A stretch of 64,000 nucleotides of DNA, taken from NCBI RefSeq assembly GCF_004345245.1, contig NZ_SLUQ01000001.1, positions 434,001 through 498,000 on the forward strand, written 5' to 3'. Position numbers and translations under genes: made by a program. The notes under the pieces are model-generated. The model worked only from the letters and a program-made list of their open reading frames with translations. It did no database searches and was not told the DNA's origin. Shown here piece by piece: positions 17,187-24,898 of this stretch; the stretch's first letter is position 1, and every line of letters starts with the position of its first letter. This DNA is from Rhizobium sp. BK251. GTDB lineage: Bacteria > Pseudomonadota > Alphaproteobacteria > Rhizobiales > Rhizobiaceae.

Positions 17187-18185
17187 TCAGAGGATATTGA
17201 CCCGCTTCAGCAGCCACCAGGCCAAGAGCACCGACGCGATGATGAGCGCCACCGCATATTCCGTGCCGCCGCTGGAGCCACTGGCAAAAGGCAGATTCGA
17301 GGTGTTCATGCCGAAGAAGCCGGTGACGAGCGTCGGCGGAAGCAGGAAGGCCGTCATCAGCGAGAGAATGTAGAGGTGCCGGTTCGTCTCGGATGAGAGC
17401 TTCGAGTCGATTTCCTCGTGCAGCAGCCGTGCCCTTTCCTGAAGCGCGTAGACGTCATGATCCACGGATTCCAGCCGGCCGGTGAGGCGACCGGCGATCT
17501 CCTCGAAGCCGAAGGGCATTTCATCGTCGTCCGAGGCCGCGGCGCGGCGCATCAGGCTCAGCAGCGTGCGCAGGTGCCGATGAAGCCTGACGATCGTCCG
17601 CCGCACAGGGGCCAGACGCCGCCGCTCGTCGCGCGGAGCGTTGTCATAGACGAAATCCTCGATCACGTTGAGTTCTTCCGTCATGTCCATGACGATCGAG
17701 ATCAGGGTACGCTGGAACTCGACCACCAGCAGTTCGAAAAGGTCGACCGGCCGCTGGAACTTCGCTGCATTCTTTTCGATCGCCATGCGGGCGCGCTCGA
17801 CGCTGCGCAAGGGCTGCAGGCGCGTCGTGATGATGAAGCGATCGGAAATGGCGAAATGCAGCCAGCCGAGGTCGCGCGTGTCGCGGTCGAATTCGCGCTG
17901 GCAATCCACCAGCGTGCCGAAAAGCATCTGGTCGTCCACCGTGACGGCGGCATGGGTGTCGTGCGTGGTAAGGGCAGCCCGCACCGGTTCGGGAAGGCCC
18001 TCGATCTCCTCCAGGAGGGCCGGCACGCGCGCATCGGCGAGATTGAGGTGAAGCCAGAAGAATCCGTCCTCGGCCGCGAGATCGCCCTTGTGCGCTTCGT
18101 TGGATAGCCGCGCGGGCTTTGCCGCGCCACGGTTGATGCGATAGGCCCAGACGAGGCCGGGAATGTTGGCGGGCAGTGTGTCCAT
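17187..18185 (-). CDS. CorA/ZntB-family divalent cation transporter
   Basis: 332 residues. A large N-terminal cytoplasmic domain and long helix precede two C-terminal membrane segments (about 266-286 and 305-325). The pore motif is GMNTSNLPF at the end of TM1, the GMN signature of CorA channels. ZntB homologues (zinc) have a closely similar form and the N-terminal LVWAYRI pattern here resembles ZntB. The ion is therefore unsettled: Mg2+, Co2+ or Zn2+. ATG 18185 gives the standard N-terminus (MDTLPANIPGLVWAY). It stands alone, with convergent and divergent neighbours. Confidence 0.88.
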   Translation of the reverse strand: MDTLPANIPGLVWAYRINRGAAKPARLSNEAHKGDLAAEDGFFWLHLNLADARVPALLEEIEGLPEPVRAALTTHDTHAAVTVDDQMLFGTLVDCQREFDRDTRDLGWLHFAISDRFIITTRLQPLRSVERARMAIEKNAAKFQRPVDLFELLVVEFQRTLISIVMDMTEELNVIEDFVYDNAPRDERRRLAPVRRTIVRLHRHLRTLLSLMRRAAASDDDEMPFGFEEIAGRLTGRLESVDHDVYALQERARLLHEEIDSKLSSETNRHLYILSLMTAFLLPPTLVTGFFGMNTSNLPFASGSSGGTEYAVALIIASVLLAWWLLKRVNIL

Positions 18186-18333
18186 GTCAGTATTCGGTCT
18201 TATATTCCGGGGTGTGCAAGCCTAGAGATTCTCCATGACGATCGTTTATGCAAGCGCATACTGTTCTCGTCACGAGAGACGCGGCAGGCATTCGATGCGC
18301 CTTTATCGAGGACGATGCAAGCACGGTTCGAAA

Positions 18334-18350
18334 TTGACGTTTACGTAAAA
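18334..18350 (+). promoter_or_regulatory. Palindromic site resembling LiuR-type operators upstream of the acyl-CoA dehydrogenase
   Basis: TTGACGTTTACGTAAAA contains the perfect palindrome TTTACGTAAA (18340-18349), 92 bp before the start codon. It resembles the operators reported for the MerR-family regulator LiuR of branched-chain amino acid catabolism. Attribution is from memory of the motif; no regulator gene lies in the window. Confidence 0.35.
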
Positions 18351-18441
18351 ATAAACTAGCCATTGGGCAGGTGGAGCCGGCTCCTTTGTGGGCCGTGGAG
18401 CACCCGCATGGGAGCCGGAAGCGCAAGAGCAGGAGGATCGC

Positions 18442-20220
18442 ATGTACAAGGCACCTGTCGATGAGATCGCGTTCACCCTGAAGCATGTTGTGGGCATGAA
18501 GGAGGCGCTCGACGCCGGATTGCTCGGTGAACTGAGCGAGGACCTCGTCGATGCCATTCTGCTGGAAGCGGGGCGTTTTGCCAGCGATGAGGTCGCTCCG
18601 CTTGCCGACATCGGAGACCGGCAGGGCGCAAGGCTGGTCGACGGCGAGGTCAGGATCCCCGATGGCTGGGCCGATCTCTATCGGGACTGGATCGCCGGCG
18701 GCTGGAACGGTTTGACCGCGCCGGAGGAATATGGCGGGCAGGCCCTTCCGCACATGCTGAATGTCGCCGCCCTCGAAATGTGGAACTCCGGCTCGACGGC
18801 CTTTGCGCTCGGACCGACGCTGACGATGGCCGGAGTTGAGGCCCTGGTCGCCCACGGCAGCCCCTATCTGCAGGAGACCTATCTTGGAAAGCTCGTCTCC
18901 GGCGAATGGAGCGGCACCATGAACCTGACGGAGCCGTATGCAGGTTCGGACGTCGGCGCGCTGAAGATGCGCGCCGAGCGCCGGCCGGACGGAACTTACC
19001 GCCTGTTCGGCCAGAAGATCTTCATCACCTGGGGCGACCACGACGCGGTGGACAACATCGTCCATATTGTACTCGCCAGGCTACCGGACTCGCCGCCCGG
19101 CACTCGTGGCATCTCGCTCTTCCTCGTGCCGAAATTCCTCGTCAATGCGGATGGATCGCTCGGCGCACGAAACGATATCTTCTGCCATTCCCTCGAGCAC
19201 AAGCTCGGCATCCATGGCGCCCCGACCTGCACCATGATCTATGGCGACGGAAAGTTCGGTGAGGAAAAGGGCGCAGTCGCCTGGCTTGTCGGTGAGGAGA
19301 ACAAGGGCATGGTCTGCATGTTCACGATGATGAACAATGCGCGCCTGGCCGTCGGCCTGGAGGGTGTCGCGATAGCCGAGGCGGCCACGCAGAAGGCGCT
19401 GCATTACGCGAGGGAGCGTGTACAGGGCCGCGCGCCGGGCTGGACCGGAACGGGCATGAGCCCGATCATCGATCATCCCGATGTCGCCCGCATGCTCCTG
19501 ACCATGAAGTCACTTACGCAGGGCTCGCGCGCCATCTGCTATGCCTGCGCCCACGCCGTGGACATGGCGGGCCGGGCCGGGGAGCGCGCTCAATACTGGC
19601 AGGAGCGGGCGGCGCTTCTGACGCCGATCGCAAAGGCCTTCTCCACCGACGTCGGCGTCGACGTGGCCTCCCTCGGCATCCAGGTGCATGGTGGCATGGG
19701 TTTCATCGAGGAGACAGGTGCGGCCCGCTACCTGCGCGATGCGCGCATCGCGCCGATCTACGAGGGTACGAACGGCATCCAGGCGATCGACCTCGTGACC
19801 CGCAAGCTTCCCCTTTCCGGCGGCGCGCATGTCCGTGGCTTCATTGCGGAACTGCGGGATCTCGCGGCCGAGGTGCGCGCCTCCAATCTCGATGGTTTCG
19901 GGGAAACGGCCGATCGCCTGGTGGCGGCCCTGGATGCGCTGGAGAGAGCCACCGAATGGCTGCTTGCGCGGCAGGCGGAGGGCAAGGTTGCCGAAGCGCT
20001 TTCGGGTGCCACGCCTTACCAGCGGCTGTTCGGACTTGTCCTGACCGGCGCCTATCTCGCCAAGGGCGGCCTTGCAAAGGTCGAGGACGGTGCGGGAGAG
20101 GGTCGCATTGCGCTCTGCCGCTTCGCGGCGGAGAACATGCTCGCGGAGACGCAGGCTCTCAGCGACTGTGTAATCAGCGGCGCTGCAAGCCTTGAAGCGG
20201 CGCGCGCCGCACTGAACTGA
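18442..20220 (+). CDS. Acyl-CoA dehydrogenase, long (about 590-residue) form with C-terminal extension
   Basis: 592 residues from ATG 18442, behind AGGAGGA. N-terminal ACAD helices, then the middle domain (MNLTEPYAGSDVGALKMRAE, KIFITWGDHD), and the FAD helical domain with IQVHGGMGFIEETGAARYLR. The catalytic base glutamate lies in IYEGTNGIQAIDLVTR. The added C-terminal roughly 130 residues place it with the FadE/DmdC-like acyl-CoA dehydrogenase C-terminal family, whose members use medium-chain or thio-acyl CoA. The chain-length preference is unknown. The enoyl-CoA hydratase gene starts 10 bp later, forming two successive beta-oxidation steps. Confidence 0.9.
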   Translation: MYKAPVDEIAFTLKHVVGMKEALDAGLLGELSEDLVDAILLEAGRFASDEVAPLADIGDRQGARLVDGEVRIPDGWADLYRDWIAGGWNGLTAPEEYGGQALPHMLNVAALEMWNSGSTAFALGPTLTMAGVEALVAHGSPYLQETYLGKLVSGEWSGTMNLTEPYAGSDVGALKMRAERRPDGTYRLFGQKIFITWGDHDAVDNIVHIVLARLPDSPPGTRGISLFLVPKFLVNADGSLGARNDIFCHSLEHKLGIHGAPTCTMIYGDGKFGEEKGAVAWLVGEENKGMVCMFTMMNNARLAVGLEGVAIAEAATQKALHYARERVQGRAPGWTGTGMSPIIDHPDVARMLLTMKSLTQGSRAICYACAHAVDMAGRAGERAQYWQERAALLTPIAKAFSTDVGVDVASLGIQVHGGMGFIEETGAARYLRDARIAPIYEGTNGIQAIDLVTRKLPLSGGAHVRGFIAELRDLAAEVRASNLDGFGETADRLVAALDALERATEWLLARQAEGKVAEALSGATPYQRLFGLVLTGAYLAKGGLAKVEDGAGEGRIALCRFAAENMLAETQALSDCVISGAASLEAARAALN

Positions 20221-20230
20221 GGAAGCGAAA

Positions 20231-20983
20231 ATGTCGGATTATATTCTCGTTGAACGTCCCGAGGCCGTTCCCGGCGCGCAGGTGATCCGCTTCAACCGGC
20301 CGGAAAAGAAGAACGCCATCACGCGCGCCATGTATGCCCGCATGACGCAGGCGCTGAAGGCTGCCGATGCCGATCCGGCGACGCGCGTAACCGTGTTCCT
20401 GGGCACCGACGGCTGCTTTTCCGCCGGCAACGACCTCGCCGATTTCCTTGCGGTCTCGATGGGCGACGGGTTGGGAAGCGAGCTCCTCGAATTTCTGCAG
20501 GCGCTGGCCACCGCAAGGAAACCTCTCGTCTCCGGCGTCGACGGCCTAGCAATCGGGATCGGCACCACCATGCATCTTCACTGCGACATGACCGTCGCTT
20601 CGGATCGCAGCTTGTTCAAGACGCCCTTTGTGGACCTGGGGCTCGTGCCGGAGGCAGCCTCAAGCCTGATCGCGCCGCGGCTGATGGGTCACCAGCGCGC
20701 CTTCGCGCTTCTCGCTGCCGGCGAAGGCTTTTCGGCCGCGGAGGCCAAGGAAGCCGGCCTAATATGGAAGGTGACGGAACCGGCCAGGCTGGAGGCCGAG
20801 ACGCTGGCGGTTGCAGCAAAGCTCGCGGCAAGGCCGCCGGAAGCGTTGCGGATCACGCGCGAGCTGATCCGCGGAACGCCCGACGAGGTTCTGGCCCGGA
20901 TCGATGAGGAGGCACGTCACTTCTCCAACCGGCTGAAGAGCGCCGAAGCACGCGCCGCCTTCGAGACCTTCCTGAAGCGCTGA
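20231..20983 (+). CDS. Enoyl-CoA hydratase/isomerase family protein
   Basis: 250-residue crotonase fold. The CoA/oxyanion-hole segments are CFSAGNDLADFL and DGLAIGIGTTMHLHCD. A glutamate in LVPEAASSL fits one catalytic Glu; the partner Glu of classical hydratases is not obvious in the loop near residue 112, so isomerase or another crotonase activity is possible. GAGGAAGCG precedes the ATG. It follows the acyl-CoA dehydrogenase by 10 bp and most likely acts on its product. Confidence 0.88.
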   Translation: MSDYILVERPEAVPGAQVIRFNRPEKKNAITRAMYARMTQALKAADADPATRVTVFLGTDGCFSAGNDLADFLAVSMGDGLGSELLEFLQALATARKPLVSGVDGLAIGIGTTMHLHCDMTVASDRSLFKTPFVDLGLVPEAASSLIAPRLMGHQRAFALLAAGEGFSAAEAKEAGLIWKVTEPARLEAETLAVAAKLAARPPEALRITRELIRGTPDEVLARIDEEARHFSNRLKSAEARAAFETFLKR

Positions 20984-21014
20984 GTGAATACTTAATTAAT
21001 TGACTAACTATCGC

Positions 21015-21042
21015 TTGACGCGATGCCGCTTGCCGTTATACT
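21015..21042 (+). promoter_or_regulatory. Sigma-70-type promoter giving a probably leaderless arsR-type transcript
   Basis: TTGACG (21015-21020), 16-base spacer, TATACT (21037-21042). The expected start point (about 21049-21050) coincides with the ATG at 21050, and no Shine-Dalgarno sequence is present. An AT-rich TTAATTAATTGACTAA element just upstream (20992-21007) could be the operator for the encoded repressor. Confidence 0.6.
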
Positions 21043-21049
21043 TAGGCAA

Positions 21050-21421
21050 ATGCTTAACCAATCATTCGAGCTCGACCTCATGTTCCAGGCGCTCGCCGAT
21101 CCAGCCCGGCGCAGCATGGTGGACCGACTGTGCAAGGGGCCGGCCTCGGTCAGTGAGTTGGCTGAGCCACTTGCGATGTCGCTGCCGTCAGTCATGCAGC
21201 ATTTGAGGGTGCTGGAGACCAGCGGTCTAGTCCGCTCGGAGAAGACGGGGCGCGTGAGAACCTGCCGTATCGAGCCGGCCGCTTTGACTGTGGCCGAGCG
21301 TTGGATCAGCGAACGGTGCACCCATTGGGAGCGGAGTCTCGACCGGCTTGCGGAATATCTGAAGGCAAATCCGGGCGAACCGGACGCACCAACCCAACTG
21401 ACGGAGGAAGATCATGATTGA
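21050..21421 (+). CDS. ArsR/SmtB-family transcriptional repressor
   Basis: 123 residues. The winged helix-turn-helix is MFQALADPARRSMVDRLCKG, PASVSELAEPLAMSLPSVMQ, then the wing HLRVLETSGLVRSEKTGR. There is no CxC-type metal site, so it belongs to the non-metal ArsR group usually paired with AHSA1/SRPBCC genes. ATG 21050 gives the typical MLNQSFELDLMFQ start. The next gene overlaps its end by 8 bases (21414-21421), so the pair is translationally coupled and probably self-regulated. Confidence 0.9.
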   Translation: MLNQSFELDLMFQALADPARRSMVDRLCKGPASVSELAEPLAMSLPSVMQHLRVLETSGLVRSEKTGRVRTCRIEPAALTVAERWISERCTHWERSLDRLAEYLKANPGEPDAPTQLTEEDHD

Positions 21422-21884
21422 GCGCAGCGCGACACATTCCACCTTCTCCATAGAGCGCACCTATGACGCCTCGGCTTCCCGGGTCTTTGCCGCCTGGGCA
21501 GATCCGCAGGCGAGGGCGCAATGGGAGGCGATCGGCGAGGGCTTCGAGACGACCTCGCAGGAGAACGATTTCCGGGTTGGCGGCCGCGACGTGACCCACT
21601 TCCGCTTCGATGACGCAAGGCTTGCCGCCTATGCGCACTACGAGGACATCGTTGCCAATGAGAGGATCGTCTACAGCTACAGCATGACGCACAACGAGAA
21701 GCGAATCTCGGTCTCGCTGACCACCGTGGAACTTATGCCGGCGGGCAAGCAGACGAGGCTGGTGCTGACCGAGCAGATGACGATACTCGACGGCGGCGAC
21801 AAGCCGGAATACCGGCAACAGGGCATCTCCGCGCAACTCGACCAGCTTGGCGATTTTCTGACGCAGCAGGTGGCGCACTCATAG
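21414..21884 (+). CDS. SRPBCC (AHSA1-like) domain protein
   Basis: 156 residues: the START-like fold typical of AHSA1 proteins, beginning FSIERTYDASASRVFAAWAD and ending with the long C-terminal helix GISAQLDQLGDFLTQQV. These proteins have a hydrophobic ligand cavity; ligands of the ArsR-linked group are unknown. It overlaps the arsR-type gene by 8 bp. The pair recurs in many bacteria (established), and the ArsR protein is assumed to repress both. A long hairpin follows at 21918. Confidence 0.88.
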   Translation: MIERSATHSTFSIERTYDASASRVFAAWADPQARAQWEAIGEGFETTSQENDFRVGGRDVTHFRFDDARLAAYAHYEDIVANERIVYSYSMTHNEKRISVSLTTVELMPAGKQTRLVLTEQMTILDGGDKPEYRQQGISAQLDQLGDFLTQQVAHS

Positions 21885-21917
21885 GACGCATTTGGCCGGT
21901 ATCGCCAAACGAAAATG

Positions 21918-21962
21918 CGCCGGCCACGCGACGTGAGTAGACCGCGTCGCTTGTGGCCGGCG
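21918..21962. terminator. Long hairpin shared by the convergent SRPBCC and VOC genes
   Basis: CGCCGGCCAC then GCGACG pair with CGTCGC then GTGGCCGGCG, 16 base pairs with a two-base TT bulge and an 11-base loop. No strong T run on either side. Confidence 0.5.
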
Positions 21963-21980
21963 GAATGTGTCAGTCGGCCG

Positions 21981-22343
21981 TCAGCTGCCCAGTACCATGC
22001 GGTTTCCCTCGCTGTCGCGAAACTCCGCTATGGTGCGGCCGGGTTGCCAAGGCGCCTGCTGCGGTTCCGTGATGATTTCCACACCGCGGGACTTCAGCTT
22101 TTTCACCGTTGCCTCGACATTGCCGTCGACCAGTACCATCACGGGTTCCGCCGAGGGCGTCTCGTCCTTGCGCCTGTTGAAGTGCAGCGCGGTCTCGGCG
22201 CCGGGAAATTTCAGCTCGATCCAACGCCATCCGTCCTCGCCCATGGGCGCATCGGCGATGGTCTCGCAGCCGAAATGGTCGGCGTAGAATTGCTTGGCTC
22301 GATCCTGGTTGAAGACCGGAAGCTCGGCAAACTGTATGTGCAT
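21981..22343 (-). CDS. VOC (glyoxalase-like) family protein
   Basis: 120 residues from ATG 22343 with AGGAG upstream. One vicinal-oxygen-chelate unit pair: MHIQFAELPVFNQDRAKQFY, WRWIELKFPG, then VMVLVDGNVEATVKKLKSRG and a closing AEFRDSEGNRMVLGS with the metal-type Glu. Members include glyoxalases, dioxygenases and antibiotic-binding proteins; the activity is not readable. It is 16 bp downstream of the alpha/beta hydrolase and belongs to the same TetR-controlled operon by position. Confidence 0.85.
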   Translation of the reverse strand: MHIQFAELPVFNQDRAKQFYADHFGCETIADAPMGEDGWRWIELKFPGAETALHFNRRKDETPSAEPVMVLVDGNVEATVKKLKSRGVEIITEPQQAPWQPGRTIAEFRDSEGNRMVLGS

Positions 22344-22359
22344 TGTCGGTTCTCCTTTC

Positions 22360-23244
22360 TCAGGCGGTGCCCGCTCGCCGCGCGTCATTCTTTTTCAGAT
22401 CGTCGGCGCTGAAAGCCTGATGCAATGTCTCGGCAAAGAGTTCGGCGTGGAGCTCGAAGCCCATGTGATCTCCGGGGAACATCTGCGGCTCGCTGCCGAG
22501 GCCCTTTGCTACCGCAAGCCCCATGTCGTAGATGGGCTGCCCCTCCGATTGCTCGCCGATGCCCACGATGACGCGGGGACGCCCCTTGCGCAACGTCTCG
22601 ACATCCGGGCGATAGAGCGAAAGCGGCATGATGCCGTGGGCGAGCCAATAATCGAAATTTCCGCTGACCCGGGCAAAGGTCTCGGCGTCCTCGGGGGAGG
22701 GCTCGAATTCCGGCGGCCCATCCTCGCCGCCCGGCCCGCCTTCGAGCCCGTTGATCGCGAAGAAACGAGCCATCGCAGCGTCCACGCCCTGGCTGCGATA
22801 CACATCGTGGATCTCCTTCGCGGCTGCCAGTTCCGCGGAAGGATCATCGAGCATGTTGATCGCGGGCGGCTCATGGGCGACGAGGACTGCTACCCGCTCG
22901 GGATGGCGCGCCGCGAGGCTCAGCCCGATCTGAGCACCACCGCTCGTGCCGAACACATGGGCAGGCCCCGCGCCGAGCTCTTCGATCAGCCGCGCGGCAT
23001 CGTCGGCCTGCATGTCCACGTTCAGCTCGGTCGGCTCTCCGTCAAAGGCGCTGCGCGAATTTCCGCGCGGATCGTAAGCGACGACCTTGTAGCGATCAGC
23101 GAGCAACTGGGCGAGCCCGGCGAAGACGCCGGCATCCTGCGGCCCACCCGGAATGATCAGCAACAGCGGCCCTTCACCCCGCGCCTCATGGTAGATTGTA
23201 GCTCCCGGCACTTTCAGCCGGGACGATTGGACTTCCTGATGCAT
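22360..23244 (-). CDS. Alpha/beta-fold hydrolase
   Basis: 294 residues. The oxyanion region is LLIIPGGPQDAG, the nucleophile elbow GTSGGAQ (Ser near 100), and a late histidine in FPGDHMGFE completes the triad; AYDPRGNSRS is typical of epoxide-hydrolase/proline-iminopeptidase-like members. The substrate is unknown. It is the first gene of an operon with the VOC protein and is divergent from a TetR regulator whose two operators lie over its promoter, so it probably detoxifies or degrades whatever that regulator senses. Confidence 0.87.
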   Translation of the reverse strand: MHQEVQSSRLKVPGATIYHEARGEGPLLLIIPGGPQDAGVFAGLAQLLADRYKVVAYDPRGNSRSAFDGEPTELNVDMQADDAARLIEELGAGPAHVFGTSGGAQIGLSLAARHPERVAVLVAHEPPAINMLDDPSAELAAAKEIHDVYRSQGVDAAMARFFAINGLEGGPGGEDGPPEFEPSPEDAETFARVSGNFDYWLAHGIMPLSLYRPDVETLRKGRPRVIVGIGEQSEGQPIYDMGLAVAKGLGSEPQMFPGDHMGFELHAELFAETLHQAFSADDLKKNDARRAGTA

Positions 23245-23392
23245 TGCGTTCTCCTCCTCTTGAATGCGGCAGATTTCCCATCGGTCCTCGCCGCCGAACG
23301 AGCCGGTCGGCCGCTGGCAGGCGATGCGTTTACTGAACCGTGGTCCTGTCCGCCCCCTTTGTTCTCAGATCGAAATGACCGACAAAAGCAGA

Positions 23393-23407
23393 ACTAGACC
23401 GTCCAGT
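23393..23407. promoter_or_regulatory. TetR operator 2 (imperfect copy)
   Basis: ACTAGACCGTCCAGT is a 15-bp inverted repeat with one arm mismatch, the same design as operator 1. Its centre is 32 bp (about three helical turns) from operator 1, and it covers the predicted start point of the hydrolase transcript. Confidence 0.6.
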
Positions 23408-23437
23408 ATGATACATTGATAAAAACTGGACTGTCCA
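23408..23437 (-). promoter_or_regulatory. Predicted promoter of the hydrolase-VOC operon
   Basis: On the reverse strand TGGACA (23437-23432) and TATCAT (23413-23408) are separated by 18 bases, each close to the sigma-70 consensus. Operator 1 overlaps the -35 element and operator 2 the start site. Confidence 0.45.
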
Positions 23438-23439
23438 GT
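23425..23439. promoter_or_regulatory. TetR operator 1 (perfect palindrome)
   Basis: ACTGGAC-T-GTCCAGT, a perfect 15-bp palindrome, sits in the spacer between TTGATA (23416-23421) and TACTGT (23439-23444), the probable promoter of the tetR gene. Confidence 0.7.
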
Positions 23440-23484
23440 ACTGTTCTGTGAGTGAGTGTGTTTCTTTCGTGAAGGTGCGTGAAA

Positions 23485-24135
23485 ATGGTGGCTCCTCGTG
23501 ACGAAGCGGTGTCGGAAGAGGGCAGGCGCTCCGATCGGAAGCGAAGGGCTATCCTGGCAGCGGCGACCGACGTGTTCCTCGCCGGCGGATATCTCGGCAC
23601 GAACATGGACGAAATTGCCGCTCGCGCGGCCGTGTCGAAGCAGACCGTCTACAAGCATTTCGAAACGAAGGAGACGCTCTTTGTCGAGATCGTGACCAGC
23701 ATGACCAACGCGGCTGGCGACACCGTCCACAACGAGATGTCTGAATTCGAGGAAGGTGGGGATCTCGCCGAATACCTTTGCAACTATGCGGCCTGGCAGC
23801 TCACGATCGTATTGACGCCGCGCATCATGCAGCTTCGCCGCCTGGTCATCGGCGAGGTGGGTCGCTTCCCGGAACTGGCGAAGGTTCTTTACGAACGCGG
23901 ACCCATGCGCGCACTGTCCATCCTCGCTTCAGTTTTCGAGCGTCTCGCCGCGCGCGGGCTGCTCACGATCGACGATCCGCTCCTCGCGGCATCCCATTTC
24001 AACTGGTTGATCATGTCCGCGCCCCTGAACCAGGCCATGCTTCTGGGAGACGAGGCAATCCCCGGTCCTGAAGAGCTAAAGCGGCATGCTGCGGCGGGAG
24101 TGCGCGTGTTCCTCGCGGCCTACGGCAAGGCGTGA
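23485..24135 (+). CDS. TetR/AcrR-family transcriptional regulator
   Basis: 216 residues. The helix-turn-helix is RRAILAAATDVFLAGGYLGT, NMDEIAARAAVSKQTVYKHF, followed by the ETKETLFVEIV linker typical of TetR repressors. The C-terminal half (about 75-216) is a helical ligand domain of the TetR C-33/AefR type (LRRLVIGEVGRFPELAKVLY). ATG 23485 has GAAGG nine bases upstream; a GTG at 23479 is possible. It is divergent from the hydrolase-VOC operon, with two matching palindromes between, so it is the likely repressor of both. Confidence 0.92.
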   Translation: MVAPRDEAVSEEGRRSDRKRRAILAAATDVFLAGGYLGTNMDEIAARAAVSKQTVYKHFETKETLFVEIVTSMTNAAGDTVHNEMSEFEEGGDLAEYLCNYAAWQLTIVLTPRIMQLRRLVIGEVGRFPELAKVLYERGPMRALSILASVFERLAARGLLTIDDPLLAASHFNWLIMSAPLNQAMLLGDEAIPGPEELKRHAAAGVRVFLAAYGKA

Positions 24136-24360
24136 TCCGGCCGGCGGACAAGACAGCATTCCTGTCATACTCGCCATTGCAATCTTCAAGACCCGCCGGC
24201 CGCGAGGTCGCATTATCCGCCGCATAAACCCGGGAAGGCAACCTTAGGGCCTTCAGCAAATCGGTGGAAAGCCGGCCCGTCACCGCTCATGAGCGTGCGG
24301 GCAGGAATGCACTAGCCCGCAGGGCAGATGCCGATCCAGCCGAACCGTTCAGGAGCATCC

Positions 24361-24852
24361 ATGAGCCAGCCAGTACCCTCACACACGACGGTCTCCATCG
24401 AGCATATGCGGATCGAATCCGAAGCGTCGCTCGAGAATGTCAAAGCCGCCCTCGAACGCATCGTCCCGCAGCTCGATCCCGCCGTTACTGTTTTCCTTCG
24501 CAAGGGGGATCGGGAGCATGTCGACTGGCAACGCGAGCATGGTCCGAAACTCTCGCTGTTCGTCACGCGCGATCATGGCAGCCTGCTCAAGGCGAGCGGT
24601 GAGGTTCGCAAGGCCTTCCAGTACGAGATCGGCAATCCCATCACCGCATCGCTGATGACGCGTCACGACACGCGTGCAGCTCTCTACGCGCCATTGCGCA
24701 TCATCCTCTACGAGGACGACCAGGGCCACGCGATCATAGAATATGACAAGCCTTCGTCGCTCTTCGGCCAGTTCCGTGACGAGCGGGTGACGGAAGTTGC
24801 GCGCGAGCTCGACAACGAACTCGAGGACATCCTGCTTCGCGCCGCCGCATGA
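24361..24852 (+). CDS. DUF302 domain protein
   Basis: 163 residues from ATG 24361 with AGGAGC upstream. The DUF302 pattern is in the second half: AFQYEIGNPITASLM, AALYAPLRIILYEDD and AIIEYDKPSSLFGQF. The first half repeats a related, shortened layout (SIEHMRIESEASLENVKAAL, KLSLFVTRDHGSLL). No signal peptide. DUF302 proteins have a ferredoxin-like fold and unknown function. It follows the tetR gene after 225 bp with no clear operon link. The 225-bp gap shows no gene. Confidence 0.78.
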   Translation: MSQPVPSHTTVSIEHMRIESEASLENVKAALERIVPQLDPAVTVFLRKGDREHVDWQREHGPKLSLFVTRDHGSLLKASGEVRKAFQYEIGNPITASLMTRHDTRAALYAPLRIILYEDDQGHAIIEYDKPSSLFGQFRDERVTEVARELDNELEDILLRAAA

Positions 24853-24898
24853 AGGCGCGGCGCCTCGATCCATCCTTCAATATCATGGCAAGGCCGGC

